A stretch of DNA of 52,922 bases, taken from NCBI GenBank assembly GCA_030750665.1, contig JASMHR010000003.1:1-52922 (forward strand), in the 5' to 3' direction. A program made the translations under genes and the position numbers. The DNA comes from Candidatus Poseidoniaceae archaeon (GTDB taxonomy: Archaea; Thermoplasmatota; Poseidoniia; Poseidoniales; Poseidoniaceae). How positions within the stretch are numbered: position 1 is the first letter of the stretch; each line of letters starts with the position of its first letter. The notes beneath the pieces were generated by a model. That model did no database searches and was not told the DNA's origin. It saw only the letters and a program-made list of their open reading frames with translations. Shown here piece by piece: positions 24,602 through 32,893 of this stretch.

Positions 24602-25195
24602 ATGGAGCGAGTGTCTATTCTCTCAGCACTCATTATTTCCCTTATTGTTCTAGTATCTGGATGCATTACAAAAGAATCTGATTTAGAACAGAAATCGACA
24701 TTATCGGAACCCTGTCCAGATGACCAGCCCCCTGAATGGTTCATTGGATGTTCTATGCCATCTTTTTCATTACTGGATGATTCCAATATCTCTCACAATG
24801 AATCGTCCACAAATGGTAGCGGAAGATGGGTAGCATATTTCTCTGCGACATGGTGTGGCCACTGTAAGCCTACAATCATGGCATTGAATGAAGGAATCGC
24901 CTCGGGACACATGTTGGTGTTCAACAAGGATGCTAGAGATGAATATTCGAATATGAGTGCTTGGAAAGAGTTGATGGAAAATGAGACTAATCAGACCTTT
25001 AATCGCCCTTTCATTCACGCTCCAGGATTGGCTGAGAACCTCACAGTTTCTTCTATCCCACATATCGTGCTCATCGACAACAACACCATCATTTCAGTCA
25101 GGCGTGGGCTTTGGGACGATTCAGAATCAATAACCACCTGGTTCTATTCAGAATCTCCAGCCTCCGGACTCTCCCAGCAGATAGAAAATCCCTGA
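24602..25195 (+). CDS. Thioredoxin-fold lipoprotein (TlpA-like)
   Basis: 197 residues. The N-terminus is MERVSILSALIISLIVLVSGC, a signal peptide ending in a lipobox (LVSGC) for lipid attachment. The thioredoxin fold follows: ATWCGHCKP has the redox CxxC, and SSIPHIVLID has the cis-proline. Three Asn-x-Ser/Thr sites suggest glycosylation outside the cell. It probably catalyses dithiol exchange on extracytoplasmic proteins. Longer starts from 24509 exist but would bury the signal peptide. The neighbour upstream is the phosphatase, 70 bp away. Confidence 0.82.
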   Translation: MERVSILSALIISLIVLVSGCITKESDLEQKSTLSEPCPDDQPPEWFIGCSMPSFSLLDDSNISHNESSTNGSGRWVAYFSATWCGHCKPTIMALNEGIASGHMLVFNKDARDEYSNMSAWKELMENETNQTFNRPFIHAPGLAENLTVSSIPHIVLIDNNTIISVRRGLWDDSESITTWFYSESPASGLSQQIENP

Positions 25196-25230
25196 TGCTC
25201 TTATATTAGGCAGGAGTAAGTTGATTTGGA

Positions 25231-25239
25231 GTATATATC
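25231..25239 (+). promoter_or_regulatory. TATA box of the 47-residue membrane protein gene
   Basis: GTATATATC lies 13-21 bp before GTG 25252. The predicted transcription start (~25260) falls at or near the start codon, suggesting a leaderless mRNA. Confidence 0.5.
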
Positions 25240-25251
25240 CCACATACACAT

Positions 25252-25395
25252 GTGTTGGAACTTACCGATGCTTTAGGTGATGCTATCGATGAGATGGAAG
25301 CAGAACTCAAGAAGCGCTGGTGGTGGAGGGTTCTCTGGCCAACCTTGCTGTATGGTCCATTAATCTTGATTGGGATATACCTCTATCGAATGTGA
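25252..25395 (+). CDS. 47-residue single-helix membrane protein
   Basis: A GTG-initiated reading frame of 47 codons. An acidic amphipathic N-terminus (LELTDALGDAIDEMEAEL) is followed by KKRWWWR and a membrane helix (VLWPTLLYGPLILIGIYLY) ending RM. The positive cluster before the helix predicts the N-terminus inside. A good TATA box precedes it. The charge pattern and Trp-rich interface make a true gene likely, although no homologue is recognised. The following 130 bp to the agmatinase stop hold no gene; I see only weak inverted CTCAAG/CTTGAG repeats there. Confidence 0.55.
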   Translation: MLELTDALGDAIDEMEAELKKRWWWRVLWPTLLYGPLILIGIYLYRM

Positions 25396-25525
25396 CCAAA
25401 GAGTACGGACGCGACAGGCATCTCACGCGGGGGTGTTGGATGGGCCCCCTTGCGAATACAGGGTATCTATTTGTGCTCAAGTATGCACAACTCAGGATTT
25501 GACTTGTGCTTGAGAAAATTGCTAC

Positions 25526-26512
25526 TCACTCTGCGCCATATGAACGGAAGTAGTTGCAATCTTCTGTTTTCCGACTCTTGCCACCAGCATCGGTTGGAAA
25601 ACGTCCATCCAATCGCGCTCTGATATGCCCAGATAGCACCTTTGTTGCTAGCATGGCAGCGGTGAATTCAGTAAGTGGACCATCCTTTCCAGGGACTATC
25701 TCATTGACATCGGCTGAAATTACCTGCGCCTTTGAATTTGAGAACAGAGCATCGATTGTTTCCACAGCATGCCACATGGAAAGACCACCAGGTACGGGAG
25801 TTCCAGTGTCGGGTACCAATGAGCCGTCCATGCCGTCGATATCGATGCTTAGGTGTACGCAACCTTCAACCGATTCAAGTGCTGACAACCACTCAAGCCA
25901 TGCGCCTTGTCCAGCACAAGGACTCAAGATATCGCTGGCGAACCATGTGGAGATCCGTTCGTCGGAATCAATCCTTTCCGCCTCCTCACGAGAAAATGCA
26001 CGTACTCCAACCTGCATCAAACGTCCAATTCCCATATCCAAGGCTCTGGCTGCAGCACAAGCGTGCGACCATTTCTCTCCATCAAGTTCCTGTCTCAGAT
26101 CAGCATGAGCATCTATCTGCACCACGGTCAATTCTTCCAGTGGTGACGGCACTGCTGCCAGTATTGGAGGGAGTATTCCATGCTCTCCACCAAGGATGAT
26201 GGGAAAGCAATTCCCTGTGAACCAAGGTCGTAGATGAGCAGTCATGTTGTCCAGTTGTTCTAGCAATGTGTCTCCTTCTCCATCCCACGGTTCTGCGGTA
26301 TGTATCGATGCTCCAGCTGGGATATCTAAAGGAAGCGATGGGTCATACAATTCCACCTGTGTAGAAGCACGAATGCAGGCAGAGGGGCCCTGAGCGGTTC
26401 CTTGGCCATAGGAAGTCGTCAGTTCATAGGGGAGTGAAATCACGACGACATCGACATCGTCGCCTTTTTCAGGGAGGCCGAGGAAGTTACCCTCAACATG
26501 GTCGGGTTCCAT
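25526..26512 (-). CDS. speB: Agmatinase / ureohydrolase family enzyme
   Basis: 328 residues. Manganese-binding motifs are present: GGEHG (usual GGDHS), QIDAHADLR and SIDIDGMDGSLVPDTGTPVPGGLS. The last segment matches agmatinase rather than arginase. It would hydrolyse agmatine to putrescine and urea, feeding spermidine synthesis needed by deoxyhypusine synthase. DGS replaces the usual DPA after the third motif, which is outside the metal ligands. ATG is at 26512; the gene is transcribed alone leftward, diverging from the unknown gene at 26.7 kb. Confidence 0.88.
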   Translation of the reverse strand: MEPDHVEGNFLGLPEKGDDVDVVVISLPYELTTSYGQGTAQGPSACIRASTQVELYDPSLPLDIPAGASIHTAEPWDGEGDTLLEQLDNMTAHLRPWFTGNCFPIILGGEHGILPPILAAVPSPLEELTVVQIDAHADLRQELDGEKWSHACAAARALDMGIGRLMQVGVRAFSREEAERIDSDERISTWFASDILSPCAGQGAWLEWLSALESVEGCVHLSIDIDGMDGSLVPDTGTPVPGGLSMWHAVETIDALFSNSKAQVISADVNEIVPGKDGPLTEFTAAMLATKVLSGHIRARLDGRFPTDAGGKSRKTEDCNYFRSYGAE

Positions 26513-26591
26513 CAGACTGACGCGGAGTTGTGTAGAATTAAGCCCTTTCAGAGTGTAAAACTCCGAAAAGAGTGTTAATTGTGCGGATTAT

Positions 26592-26599
26592 TCATATAG
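26592..26599 (+). promoter_or_regulatory. Probable TATA box of the 26679 gene
   Basis: TCATATAG lies about 80 bp before ATG 26679, predicting a start near 26622 and a leader of roughly 55 nt. Confidence 0.35.
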
Positions 26600-26678
26600 C
26601 ACCGTGTACAGAATAAACTACTGCGCAGCAATAGCCGATTGGTCGGACCTTAGAGCCGGCGCACCACGAGGGAAAAAG

Positions 26679-27101
26679 ATGGGAATGTCTCTACATGAAC
26701 TCACAGAAGCGATTAGACAACACATTGATTCGGATATGGAAGCGGATGTTGCTTCGGGCATGGCAGAGCATGCTCTAGGCTTCTTTGGCTTCTACGAGAG
26801 GATTATTGATAATGCTCTTGAACCAACTGATCGAAACCTGTTCTACATGTTCCAGGATTATGATTTGCTGACTACTGAGTCTGAAGAGACAACATTGTGG
26901 GATGGGCGTGAATGGCGTATTCATTATTGGCGTTTCAAGCCAGAATTACGTGACAAAGTACTCTCATACATGGACAGTACCAAGGAAGTGGCTGAAATCG
27001 ATCCGTTCTCCGACATCTATGGCGAGATTGGGGAGATGGTATGGAACCGAGATGATGACATGCCTGCCAACCCAAATGCCTTCACCAATGATAGATGGTG
27101 A
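26679..27101 (+). CDS. Conserved archaeal protein of unknown function (resembles DUF6015)
   Basis: 140 residues from ATG 26679, which follows GAGGGAAAAAG. A helical N-terminus (LHELTEAIRQHIDSDMEADVASGMAEHALGFFGF) leads to ERIIDNALEPTDRNLFYMFQDYDLL and a beta part ETTLWDGREWRIHYWRF. The combination of EPxDRxxFYxxxDxxLL and WRIHYW recalls a family seen in Thermoplasmata-related genomes, which I remember as DUF6015; this naming is from memory. No membrane helix, no catalytic motif. It stands alone upstream of the large surface protein. Confidence 0.65.
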   Translation: MGMSLHELTEAIRQHIDSDMEADVASGMAEHALGFFGFYERIIDNALEPTDRNLFYMFQDYDLLTTESEETTLWDGREWRIHYWRFKPELRDKVLSYMDSTKEVAEIDPFSDIYGEIGEMVWNRDDDMPANPNAFTNDRW

Positions 27102-27220
27102 TTATCACATAGAATCACGGTTTTCATTTACTGAACTCAGGAGATTCACAGACTTCATTCACCTGACTAAGCCAGTTGAAGTCTTAACGAGAAACCGAAC
27201 CTGTTGAATAGGTCGCTTCC

Positions 27221-30200
27221 ATGTCAATATACATGGCGAAGCAGCGTATCAGCCTGTTGATTGCGGGATTATTCCTTTCGGTCATGATGTTGCCAGTCAT
27301 CGCTGCTGAATCCAGCGTTCCAGAGCATTTGATCATAGTGGATTGGAGTGCGGTGGAATGGGGTACTGAAGAGGAAGGCGGAGTTGAGCAGCGCCATTCA
27401 TATCGATTTGAGTTCAATGATGCCCTCAATTCCACTGTTTCAGAATTCAGTGCTGATGTTTCTCACTTCGATTCTGAAGGGTTATTGTTGAATGAATCAA
27501 ATTACTCTGTTGCGGAGATGGAATTTGTCAATGACCGAATTCTGCGGTTGGATTTGCCAGACAAGTTGTCATTTGGAGATTCCATCAATATCGAGACTTT
27601 CTGGGATGGTGTTGCAAGCGGTGTTTCAAGAAATATCCAAGCGACGGTTTGGAATCAACCTCTTGCAGATCATTCAGTGACTATTACAACAGACTGGAAT
27701 TTGAATCATAGTTATGAGGATGAGAATGGTTCTCAGCACTATCTGTTACTGTTCAATGGAAGAGGTTGGCAGGAGAGACAGGGCGAACTCCTGCATGCTT
27801 GGGAACTAGGAGATGGAATAGTAACCATAAACGAAGTTGGAGAGAATGAAACCACTTGGATCAATCTGACTCTTGATGAAATTTGGAGGAATGAGACCAC
27901 GGTTGATGGAGTATTACAGGCTCAGTATTTCAATGCCCAAGGCTGGGGTGATTTAGTCGTGGAGTTTTCTGATGATGAGATGGATTCCATGCGAGTCACA
28001 GCCGCTGTCTCAAATGCACAATTCAATCGCAGCACGGTGGATGGAATCATTTCTGAAGGCACCAAGTTGGAGGCAACTGGATATCTCAATGCCAGCAATG
28101 AAGATGAAGATGGAGAGTTGTGGATGAATGGAACAGTCTCAATCCTTTATTTCGAGCGCTATGAGGTGGATGGAGCCATAGAATATAATCTCAATCAATT
28201 CGAAGGCTATGCAGATATGCAGATGGTTGATGGAGACAATCGCTTCGATATCGATATCTCTGAAATAGCGATGTATGAAGAATGGGAGGATGGAGTGCGT
28301 ATTGGACAGAGAAACTCGATTAATGGAGACGGCACTTTCGGATTCAAATCAGATGAGGAAGATGGTGATATCACCATCAATGGAACAGTGTATGGCCTGC
28401 GTGACACCAGTGTTGATGGTGAGAAGACTGACCAGTATTTTCACATGGATGGAACCTTCACTGGAGATGTTGATGGAACCTTTGGAGCACTCACCAACAT
28501 CGAGACTTCGGGCGAGTGGCAGAACCACAATGGGACTGATTATCCTGTAAATGTGATTCTGGAAGAAACATGGCTCAACCTGACAGGTTCTGGTGGTTTT
28601 GGCTTCGATGGGGCTGGACAGAACCACAACAGAACTTGGAACTATGAGGTTCCATACATCGATTGGGATAACACCACCATCTACAGGAAATGGGAGAGTA
28701 CTGGTTTCGATAATGATGAGGGTGATGAATATCCTGAGGAATCACCCGTGCCCTCCCCGCCTACTCCTCCGGAGACGGAAGATGGCCTTGGTGAGGTTAA
28801 TCTGAGTCGTGAGACTGGGCTTTCACCTGTATCGTTACAACCTGGAGACATGGTTTCTCTCCTTGGCTCAGACCTTGTTGAACTGGATATCGTTGCCTCT
28901 GCCATCACTACCTCCACCAAAGATGGTCGTGTGTTCGATGTCACTCAATGGTCTGGTATCTACTACAATGAGGAGGGCACTTTGAGTGAAGGAACCGCTA
29001 CTGGTGAAGTCATCAACAAGGGCCCTCTTTCTGGATTGATATCCAGTGTCCAAAGGCAATTTACCATTCCAGCAGTGAATGATGAAGAAGCGGTATTCAC
29101 TGAGGTTCAGGTATTGGAGAGGATCAGTTATCCTTCTGTGGTTTCTGAGGGGGAGAACAGTGCACCGAGTGTGGAATCGATTTCCTTGCGCAGCAGCCTA
29201 GTCAACGAGGGGGGAACTTCTACCTATCTTGAGGTCAGCATTTTGGATCCTGATTGGAATGCCATCTCAGTTGTTGCCAATCTCAGTACTCTTGGTCTTG
29301 GCTCTGTACAGTTGGGCGACGAGGGATTGAATGGAGACTTGACGATACACGATGATGTTTGGACCACTCAAATTTCAGTTCCTGGAATTCAACATGGTGA
29401 ATTATCGGTATTGGTCACAGCCACTGATACATGGGGAGCGACAGATAGCATGAATGGAACCTTGGAGGTGTTCAATCAGGCTCCACGATTAAGGGAATGG
29501 GAACATGTACCATCATTGGCTTTCCGTGGCGAGATACTCATTGTCAATGCTGGAGTCAACGATGGCAATGGTGTGGCCAAAGTGGCAGTCGATATGCGCG
29601 ACCATGGTGGAGAACTACATGACTTGAGTCTCAACACCGGCAATCAGTTATGGATGGGGCAGATTCCAGTTCCAGAGGGAATGCATCCTGGTGAACAGGC
29701 TCTGAAGGTGTTCATGGAAGATGATGATGGAGCATCGATAATGGTCACATCTACGCAGAGTCTGGATTCACATTATCTGGATGGTCCAGAGGATGAAGCA
29801 TTACGGATTCGGATTATGAATCAGGGCCCGTTGCTTGAAAGTCCAGCAATTTCGCCCGATGAGATTGTACAGGTTGAAAATGATGGAGACGAGCAATCAT
29901 ACACGGTCACCGTTCATGTTTCGGATCCAGATGATATCAGATGGGTGAAAGTCAAACTTGGAGCACTTGCCGCAATTGGGCAACAAGATACATTCCTGTT
30001 GATGTATGATAATGGAGAAAATGGGGACCTGACTGCTGGGGATGGAATCTACAGCCTTTCTTTCGAGAGTCGAAGAGGAGTCCCTCTAGGCACCCATCCA
30101 GTCACTTTCAAGGCTGAAGATGATTACGGAGCTGAAGAATATCATGATGAATTCATCATCAAGGTTGTAGAGGCCCAGAGCGAAACTCTGGATGCGGATC

Positions 30201-30370
30201 AAGTGTTCAGTTTCGCTGATGATCCTGTGGTCATTCTTTGGGTGATAGGAATTCTTCTTGGTTTGGCTCTTCCTTCAGCGGCAGTCATTGCATTGCGTAA
30301 AAGGAAGCAGAACAAAGAGAATCCATGGAGCGGAAAGCAGCAGGGTGACGATGCCTGGGGTAACCAATGA
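27221..30370 (+). CDS. Large secreted/membrane-anchored surface protein with Ig-like domains
   Basis: 1049 residues. A signal peptide at ~1-30 (MAKQRISLLIAGLFLSVMMLPVIAAE, after a short lead). Residues ~40-500 are beta-rich with many Asn-x-Ser/Thr sites and recurring VDG turns. A proline linker (SPVPSPPTPPETEDG) at ~505-520 separates this from a second part. Residues ~640-990 contain three Ig/cadherin-like units, each with SxSxxDPDWN, TDTWGATDS and EDDYGAEE type endings. A membrane helix at ~1001-1022 (VVILWVIGILLGLALPSAAVIAL) and a short basic tail give type I topology. It is probably part of the cell surface layer or an adhesin. No homologue with known role is recognised. Confidence 0.82.
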   Translation: MSIYMAKQRISLLIAGLFLSVMMLPVIAAESSVPEHLIIVDWSAVEWGTEEEGGVEQRHSYRFEFNDALNSTVSEFSADVSHFDSEGLLLNESNYSVAEMEFVNDRILRLDLPDKLSFGDSINIETFWDGVASGVSRNIQATVWNQPLADHSVTITTDWNLNHSYEDENGSQHYLLLFNGRGWQERQGELLHAWELGDGIVTINEVGENETTWINLTLDEIWRNETTVDGVLQAQYFNAQGWGDLVVEFSDDEMDSMRVTAAVSNAQFNRSTVDGIISEGTKLEATGYLNASNEDEDGELWMNGTVSILYFERYEVDGAIEYNLNQFEGYADMQMVDGDNRFDIDISEIAMYEEWEDGVRIGQRNSINGDGTFGFKSDEEDGDITINGTVYGLRDTSVDGEKTDQYFHMDGTFTGDVDGTFGALTNIETSGEWQNHNGTDYPVNVILEETWLNLTGSGGFGFDGAGQNHNRTWNYEVPYIDWDNTTIYRKWESTGFDNDEGDEYPEESPVPSPPTPPETEDGLGEVNLSRETGLSPVSLQPGDMVSLLGSDLVELDIVASAITTSTKDGRVFDVTQWSGIYYNEEGTLSEGTATGEVINKGPLSGLISSVQRQFTIPAVNDEEAVFTEVQVLERISYPSVVSEGENSAPSVESISLRSSLVNEGGTSTYLEVSILDPDWNAISVVANLSTLGLGSVQLGDEGLNGDLTIHDDVWTTQISVPGIQHGELSVLVTATDTWGATDSMNGTLEVFNQAPRLREWEHVPSLAFRGEILIVNAGVNDGNGVAKVAVDMRDHGGELHDLSLNTGNQLWMGQIPVPEGMHPGEQALKVFMEDDDGASIMVTSTQSLDSHYLDGPEDEALRIRIMNQGPLLESPAISPDEIVQVENDGDEQSYTVTVHVSDPDDIRWVKVKLGALAAIGQQDTFLLMYDNGENGDLTAGDGIYSLSFESRRGVPLGTHPVTFKAEDDYGAEEYHDEFIIKVVEAQSETLDADQVFSFADDPVVILWVIGILLGLALPSAAVIALRKRKQNKENPWSGKQQGDDAWGNQ

Positions 30371-30439
30371 AGGCTGATTTCAGGGGGAGTTCCTCACATT
30401 TCTATGATGCAATTCAGGCTCTTAGTCAAGCATTCAGAG

Positions 30440-30511
30440 TGCGAGCGCCGAGATTTGAACTCGGGTTCAAGCGTTGGCAACGCTCGGTGATAACCACTAC
30501 ACTACGCTCGC
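30440..30511 (-). tRNA. tRNA-Gly(GCC)
   Basis: 72 nt cloverleaf on the minus strand. Acceptor GCGAGCG pairs fully with CGCTCGC. The anticodon stem GAGCG/CGCTT encloses loop TTGCCAA with anticodon GCC. The T arm is CCGAG-TTCAAAT-CTCGG. Discriminator A, CCA not encoded, no intron. It begins 15 nt after the stop codon of the leftward arsC gene, so it may be processed from an arsC-tRNA transcript. Confidence 0.95.
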
Positions 30512-30526
30512 AGAACGGCTCCGCCA

Positions 30527-30916
30527 TCAGTCATGGGTATGAAACATTGTCGTTTCAAGAATCTGGACCAGTTCCATGATCTGGTCTCTGATGTTACGGT
30601 AAACATCCAATCCCTGACTTACTGGGTCGTCCAACCCCCAGTCGGCATCGGCCTTCAGAGTCGGGCATGTCTCTTCCACTCCACATCCCATGGAGATGAC
30701 CTTGTCCCATGAATCGAGAGATTCAAGGTCAAGCAGTTTGGGGGTTTGAGCAGAGATATCAATACCCAATTCCGCCATTACTTCGACCGCATTGCTCGCT
30801 ACTCTACTAGCCGGCGTGGTACCGGCGCTTGCTGCATCATGTCCATACTCTCTTGCGAATCCCTCTGCCATCTGGCTTCTACAAGAATTTCCAACACAGA
30901 CGAACAGCACTTTCAT
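30527..30916 (-). CDS. arsC: Arsenate reductase, low-molecular-weight phosphatase fold
   Basis: 129 residues. The N-terminus MKVLFVCVGNSCRSQMAEGFA has the P-loop CxxxxxRS. GCGVEETCP supplies two more cysteines eight apart, as in the thioredoxin-coupled ArsC of Staphylococcus and Bacillus. WGLDDPVSQGLDVYRNIRDQI carries the DP motif of the family. The long in-frame extension up to 31102 is not coding, because the family begins at the P-loop strand and that stretch overlaps the divergent membrane gene. ATG 30916 has no ribosome site. Reduces arsenate to arsenite; an arsenite pump is not seen nearby. Confidence 0.88.
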   Translation of the reverse strand: MKVLFVCVGNSCRSQMAEGFAREYGHDAASAGTTPASRVASNAVEVMAELGIDISAQTPKLLDLESLDSWDKVISMGCGVEETCPTLKADADWGLDDPVSQGLDVYRNIRDQIMELVQILETTMFHTHD

Positions 30917-31007
30917 TGGAACCAGCAAGATGACGACCCCATTTGAATGATGTCCATAGAGAGAATCGAGTCGGCAGGCACTTGTCCTTACCGCCTCTCG
31001 ACCAACC

Positions 31008-31409
31008 ATGTTGCCCTCACGCTGGAATCCGTGGAGAGGCATCATTCTGACTTTGATCATCTTCGTCATCGAATTTGGATTGCATATCGTCTTCGCTGCC
31101 AAGCAATGGGATATTCTATTCTTGTTCGTTGCAATCGATATGTTCTTCCTGACCGTTTGTTTTGCTCCAATTGCATTGATTCTTGGTGGGGCAGCAAACC
31201 ATCATGTCGGGCAGCAAGTCATTGGAATCGGGACCACTATTGCAGTTCCCTTGACGATGGGGTTTTTCTGGGCTGTCAATGATATGACCTGGTCGTATTG
31301 GTTGATTGGTTCAACCACTCTTCCGATGTTGTCACAGATACTCTGGTATCGATGGGAAAGAGGGCTTTCCAACCTCATCTATCGCTCGGTTATTGTAGAG
31401 GAAGAGTGA
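31008..31409 (+). CDS. Four-helix integral membrane protein of unknown function
   Basis: 133 residues with four hydrophobic segments: ~11-30 (IILTLIIFVIEFGLHIVFAA), ~36-60 (ILFLFVAIDMFFLTVCFAPIALIL), ~70-92 (VIGIGTTIAVPLTMGFFWAV) and ~97-113. The ends are charged (WYRWERG, VEEE). No known family. It diverges from arsC and is followed, 37 bp later, by the Mrp-like gene. Confidence 0.6.
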   Translation: MLPSRWNPWRGIILTLIIFVIEFGLHIVFAAKQWDILFLFVAIDMFFLTVCFAPIALILGGAANHHVGQQVIGIGTTIAVPLTMGFFWAVNDMTWSYWLIGSTTLPMLSQILWYRWERGLSNLIYRSVIVEEE

Positions 31410-31446
31410 GCGAGGATTCAAGAAAGCCGGTCTTGTCGACAGGTCG

Positions 31447-32463
31447 ATGACTGAATCTCCCGTCTCTCAACACACCCCCGACAAATCTGAAACTCCTGCT
31501 CCAGAGGGGGAAGCAAGTCCTCAACAGAGGAAGCAGATGGAAGCGGCATATCAGCAAATGAAGCGACAGATGGCGATGAAGAAGATTGCTGAAGAAATCT
31601 CACACAAGATCATGGTCTTGTCCGGCAAGGGTGGCGTTGGTAAGTCAACGGTAGCAACCGGTCTGGCTCTATCCTTGGCAGAACAGGGCCTGAAAGTCGG
31701 ACTTCTTGACATCGATATCACCGGTCCTAATGTTCCCAAGATGATGGGACTTGATGGAATGAGGCTGCATGTGGAGGAGGGTCGTATCTATCCTAATATT
31801 GGACATTCGGGTGTGAAGGTCATATCGATGGCTTTCCTATTGGAGGATGAAGATACACCTGTGGTCTGGCGTGGACCGATCAAGCTCGGTGCCATCCAAC
31901 AGTTCATTGCTGACGTTGAATGGGGGCTCCTTGATCATCTGATCATAGATTTCCCTCCTGGGACCAGTGATGAGCCACTCACTGTTGTTCAAAGTCTGCC
32001 GGATATTGATGGAATTGTGATAGTCACAACTCCACAAGACGTAGCATTGCTTGATAGCAGGAAGTCGATATCATTCGCTAAGACGTTGAATGTTCCAGTT
32101 CTTGGCGTGGTTGAGAATATGAGTGGTTATACTCTGCGCGGAAAAACAGAGCCTAACAGTAGATTGGAACTCGTTGGCCCTGGTGGCAAGATGATAGAGG
32201 TCGAGGCTGATGATGGCGGAGATTGGTCAGCGGTTCTTGATATTTTCAAGAGAGGTGGGGGTGAGAAGACTGCATCGGACCTCAAGGTACCCTTCCTTGG
32301 AGCATTACCCTTTGATCCAGGTGTGCTTCGTGGCGGTGATGATGGAGTTCATAGGATAATTGCGAATCCATCTGGAGAAAGCGCCAAGGCTTTTGCCAAG
32401 GTAGTTGAGGCAATTTCTGAACAGTTGTCAAATGAAGATGAATCTGGAGTCAACATCATCTGA
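31447..32463 (+). CDS. mrp: Mrp/NBP35/ApbC-family ATPase lacking all cysteines
   Basis: 338 residues. Deviant Walker A VLSGKGGVGKSTVATGLAL, switch LLDIDITGPNVPKMMGL, IIDFPPGTSDEPLTVVQ and DIFKRGGGEKTASDLKVPFLGALPFDP are diagnostic of the Mrp iron-sulfur carrier family. Normally a CxxC follows GVVENMS; here it reads GVVENMSGYTLRGKTEPNS and the whole protein contains no cysteine. The usual bridging Fe-S cluster therefore cannot be bound by its own residues. The N-terminal ~45 residues are a charged lead (KQMEAAYQQMKRQMAMKK) instead of a DUF59 domain. The next gene overlaps or abuts it and encodes a cysteine-bearing DUF971 protein. Confidence 0.9.
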   Translation: MTESPVSQHTPDKSETPAPEGEASPQQRKQMEAAYQQMKRQMAMKKIAEEISHKIMVLSGKGGVGKSTVATGLALSLAEQGLKVGLLDIDITGPNVPKMMGLDGMRLHVEEGRIYPNIGHSGVKVISMAFLLEDEDTPVVWRGPIKLGAIQQFIADVEWGLLDHLIIDFPPGTSDEPLTVVQSLPDIDGIVIVTTPQDVALLDSRKSISFAKTLNVPVLGVVENMSGYTLRGKTEPNSRLELVGPGGKMIEVEADDGGDWSAVLDIFKRGGGEKTASDLKVPFLGALPFDPGVLRGGDDGVHRIIANPSGESAKAFAKVVEAISEQLSNEDESGVNII

Positions 32464-32824
32464 GGTGTCGGTGTTGAGTGATATTCCTAAGTTGATTGAA
32501 CTTGAGCGTACTGTGGAGGACGCAGTACTTCGATGGCAGGATGGCAGCGAGCATACCATCTCATGGAACGATATCCGATACTACTGTCCTTGCGCTAAAT
32601 GTGCTCCAAATCGGGATAATGAAGAGACTGCATTAGAATTGAGGAGTTCGGTAGAAGCATATGTATCTGAGAAGCCAACGGTCAGGGCAATCGGCCGATA
32701 CGCTTTGACATTTGAGTGGAGCCAAGGTTGTAGTAGCGGTATCCACAGATTTGAGAGGTTGTGGGAAATCGCAAATGGAACTGACCCAGACCATGGCAAA
32801 CCCTACGTGCATGGGGCTTGGTAG
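32438..32824 (+). CDS. DUF971 (GBBH-like N-terminal) domain protein
   Basis: 128 residues from ATG 32438; GTG 32465 or TTG 32474 behind GAGGTG are alternatives and the last is attractive. The DUF971 core is IELERTVEDAVLRWQDGSEHTISWNDIR followed by YYCPCAKCAPNRD, then YALTFEWSQGCSSGIHRFERLWEI. The CPCxxC cluster and the distal Cys and His are suited to metal binding. DUF971 is fused to the C-terminus of Mrp-type HCF101 in plastids and is a frequent neighbour of Mrp. Here it follows the cysteine-free Mrp directly, so it may donate the cluster ligands in trans. Confidence 0.85.
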   Translation: MNLESTSSEVSVLSDIPKLIELERTVEDAVLRWQDGSEHTISWNDIRYYCPCAKCAPNRDNEETALELRSSVEAYVSEKPTVRAIGRYALTFEWSQGCSSGIHRFERLWEIANGTDPDHGKPYVHGAW

Positions 32825-32893
32825 TCGGCATATCCCAAGGGAGATGTAAACTCACAACTCTGATGTGAGAATGGCACAGGCTTGAAGCGTTGA

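Noticed and set aside
25396-25525. Terminator or CRISPR-like repeats in the gap after the 47-residue gene
   Set aside because: Only weak inverted CTCAAG/CTTGAG and a short G5/C5 pairing without T tract; no repeated units.
30917-31102. N-terminal extension of arsC
   Set aside because: The phosphatase fold begins at MKVLFVCVGNSCRS; the extension overlaps the divergent membrane protein gene and is Met/His-rich without structure.
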